A stretch of 64,000 nucleotides of DNA, taken from an uncultured Candidatus Saccharibacteria bacterium. GTDB lineage: Bacteria; Patescibacteriota; Saccharimonadia; Saccharimonadales; Saccharimonadaceae. Location: NCBI GenBank assembly GCA_938043965.1, contig CALIQQ010000004.1, positions 71,800 through 135,799 of the forward strand, written 5' to 3'. Below, in pieces: positions 63,312-64,000 of the stretch; positions within the stretch are counted from its first letter, which is position 1; each line of letters begins with the position of its first letter. The notes below the pieces were generated by a model. It was given only the letters and a program-made list of their open reading frames with translations, was not told where the DNA came from and made no database searches. The translations under genes were made by a program, and so were the position numbers.

Positions 63312-63998
63312 CTAGCGAGCGATACAGCGGACAGAGAACCCGTTGGTCTTATCGTAGTGGCTTGCGAAGCCGGCATTCGAGGCATTCAGGCTTAAATCGT
63401 AGGCGTTGCTGCTCGAGTACACCGTAGAGGACCAATATTCGCCGTATGAGCCCTGACCGCCACGCGAGCTAATGGCCACGTTGCCGGAAAGAGTGAGGTT
63501 TATTGGATTAGATCTTAAGGCGGAGGAGGAATAATAGTTATCATAGAGAACCTCAAATTCGCCGTTATTTCCACTAGTTGGCAGTCTCCAGCCTTTCGGA
63601 CAAATAGAGACAGTAGTATTCTGGCCGTCAGTAGAGAGGGCCTGAGTGCCGGTACCAGCGGTAGCGGTATACCAGGTATAGAAGCCGCCGTCACTGTCTA
63701 CGTAGGCATTTGAGGTGTCGTAAGAGATAAAGCCGGAGAGAGAGGAGGCTGGGATAGTATAATCAGTCGTGACGTCAGAGTCAGCTGGAGTAAGGGTCTT
63801 TCCGGCAATTCTTAAGTTCTGAGTCATCCAACAGCGGCCATCAGCGAGTTTTGAGACGGTGTAGGTGTTATTGTCGCGAGTGTCTACGAGGGTTTTAGTT
63901 GGGGCGTAATTTGGGTCGCCATAATGAGATCCGTCAGTATCGAGTGTCGTAGCGGTTTTATTTGGAGTGGTAGTGGCAGCACAGATTTCGGGAGTCAT
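63312..63998 (-). CDS. FISUMP-domain surface protein, N-terminus beyond window edge
   Basis: The 228 residues visible include the full FISUMP domain: VSKLADGRCWMTQNLRI, ICPKGWRLPTSG, EYWSS and the end GFSVRCIAR. It is ~50-60% identical by eye to the domain of the gene at 1536-2864, and the shared segment starts right at the edge (TPEICAATTTPNKTATTLDT), so the protein surely extends upstream. Unlike its neighbours it is G-rich on the plus strand. Confidence 0.9.
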   Translation of the reverse strand: MTPEICAATTTPNKTATTLDTDGSHYGDPNYAPTKTLVDTRDNNTYTVSKLADGRCWMTQNLRIAGKTLTPADSDVTTDYTIPASSLSGFISYDTSNAYVDSDGGFYTWYTATAGTGTQALSTDGQNTTVSICPKGWRLPTSGNNGEFEVLYDNYYSSSALRSNPINLTLSGNVAISSRGGQGSYGEYWSSTVYSSSNAYDLSLNASNAGFASHYDKTNGFSVRCIAR

Positions 63999-64000
63999 CT

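Overview
The window looks like a chromosomal segment of a Candidatus Saccharibacteria (TM7) or closely related Patescibacteria/CPR genome. The evidence is the set of small, compact core genes (ThrRS without a TGS domain, a SUF cluster without sufD, a 303-residue Nudix-RNase H fusion), winged-helix and DUF5663-type proteins common in that phylum, FISUMP-type surface proteins and an LPKTG-anchored protein. UGA is used as an ordinary stop (for example at 18614), so this is the standard code and not that of Gracilibacteria or Absconditabacteria. Placement rests on gene content and protein resemblance; no database search was possible.

Layout. 0-10 kb: end of a membrane protein, tRNA-Ser, a secreted FISUMP protein, rplU, a RimK-like ATP-grasp gene, then a surface operon (129-aa protein, 1123-aa coiled-coil/transmembrane protein, LPKTG protein). 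10.0-10.7 kb: a small transcription unit with its own promoter, repeats, a 38-codon ORF and a terminator. 10.9-19.4 kb: ileS, a thioredoxin-fold protein, nrdR, ftsZ and ftsA, with map divergent, two adenylate kinase-like genes and rpsU. 19.4-25.1 kb: recJ, a winged-helix regulator, priA, def-fmt. 25.1-30.3 kb: sufC-sufB-sufS-sufU plus a DUF5663-type gene, and a HD-like protein. 30.4-33.2 kb: a cassette bounded by ~51-bp inverted repeats holding one 822-aa repeat protein. 33.3-36.9 kb: ROK kinase, zinc protease, MazG, KGG protein, tRNA-Ala, tRNA-Ile, a SpoU methyltransferase. 37.0-38.9 kb: a lone 16S rRNA gene with its own processing stem, promoter and terminator. 39-50 kb: PAP2-like protein, a surface protein, gyrA, gyrB, a VirD4/TraG-like ATPase with two small partners. 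50.0-52.1 kb: a mostly non-coding, hairpin- and repeat-rich stretch ending in tmRNA. 52.5-55.6 kb: comM and infC-rpmI-rplT-rpmB. 55.6-61.7 kb: RNase P RNA, Nudix-RNase H, M50 protease, two CPR-type regulators, miaA, thrS, tRNA-Val. 61.7-64 kb: a transglutaminase-like protein with a small partner and a second FISUMP gene that runs off the window.

Working together, the core covers translation (IleRS, ThrRS, IF3, L20, L21, L28, L35, S21, Def, Fmt, Map, tmRNA, RNase P), division (FtsA, FtsZ), DNA topology and repair (GyrAB, PriA, RecJ) and Fe-S assembly. Accessory genes are mostly surface proteins, consistent with a host-attached lifestyle (inference). Two start signals recur: a -10 box followed by about six bases and then ATG, implying leaderless mRNAs, and a leader with a GGAGG ribosome-binding site, sometimes inside a repeated TAAAATAGGGGAAA module.
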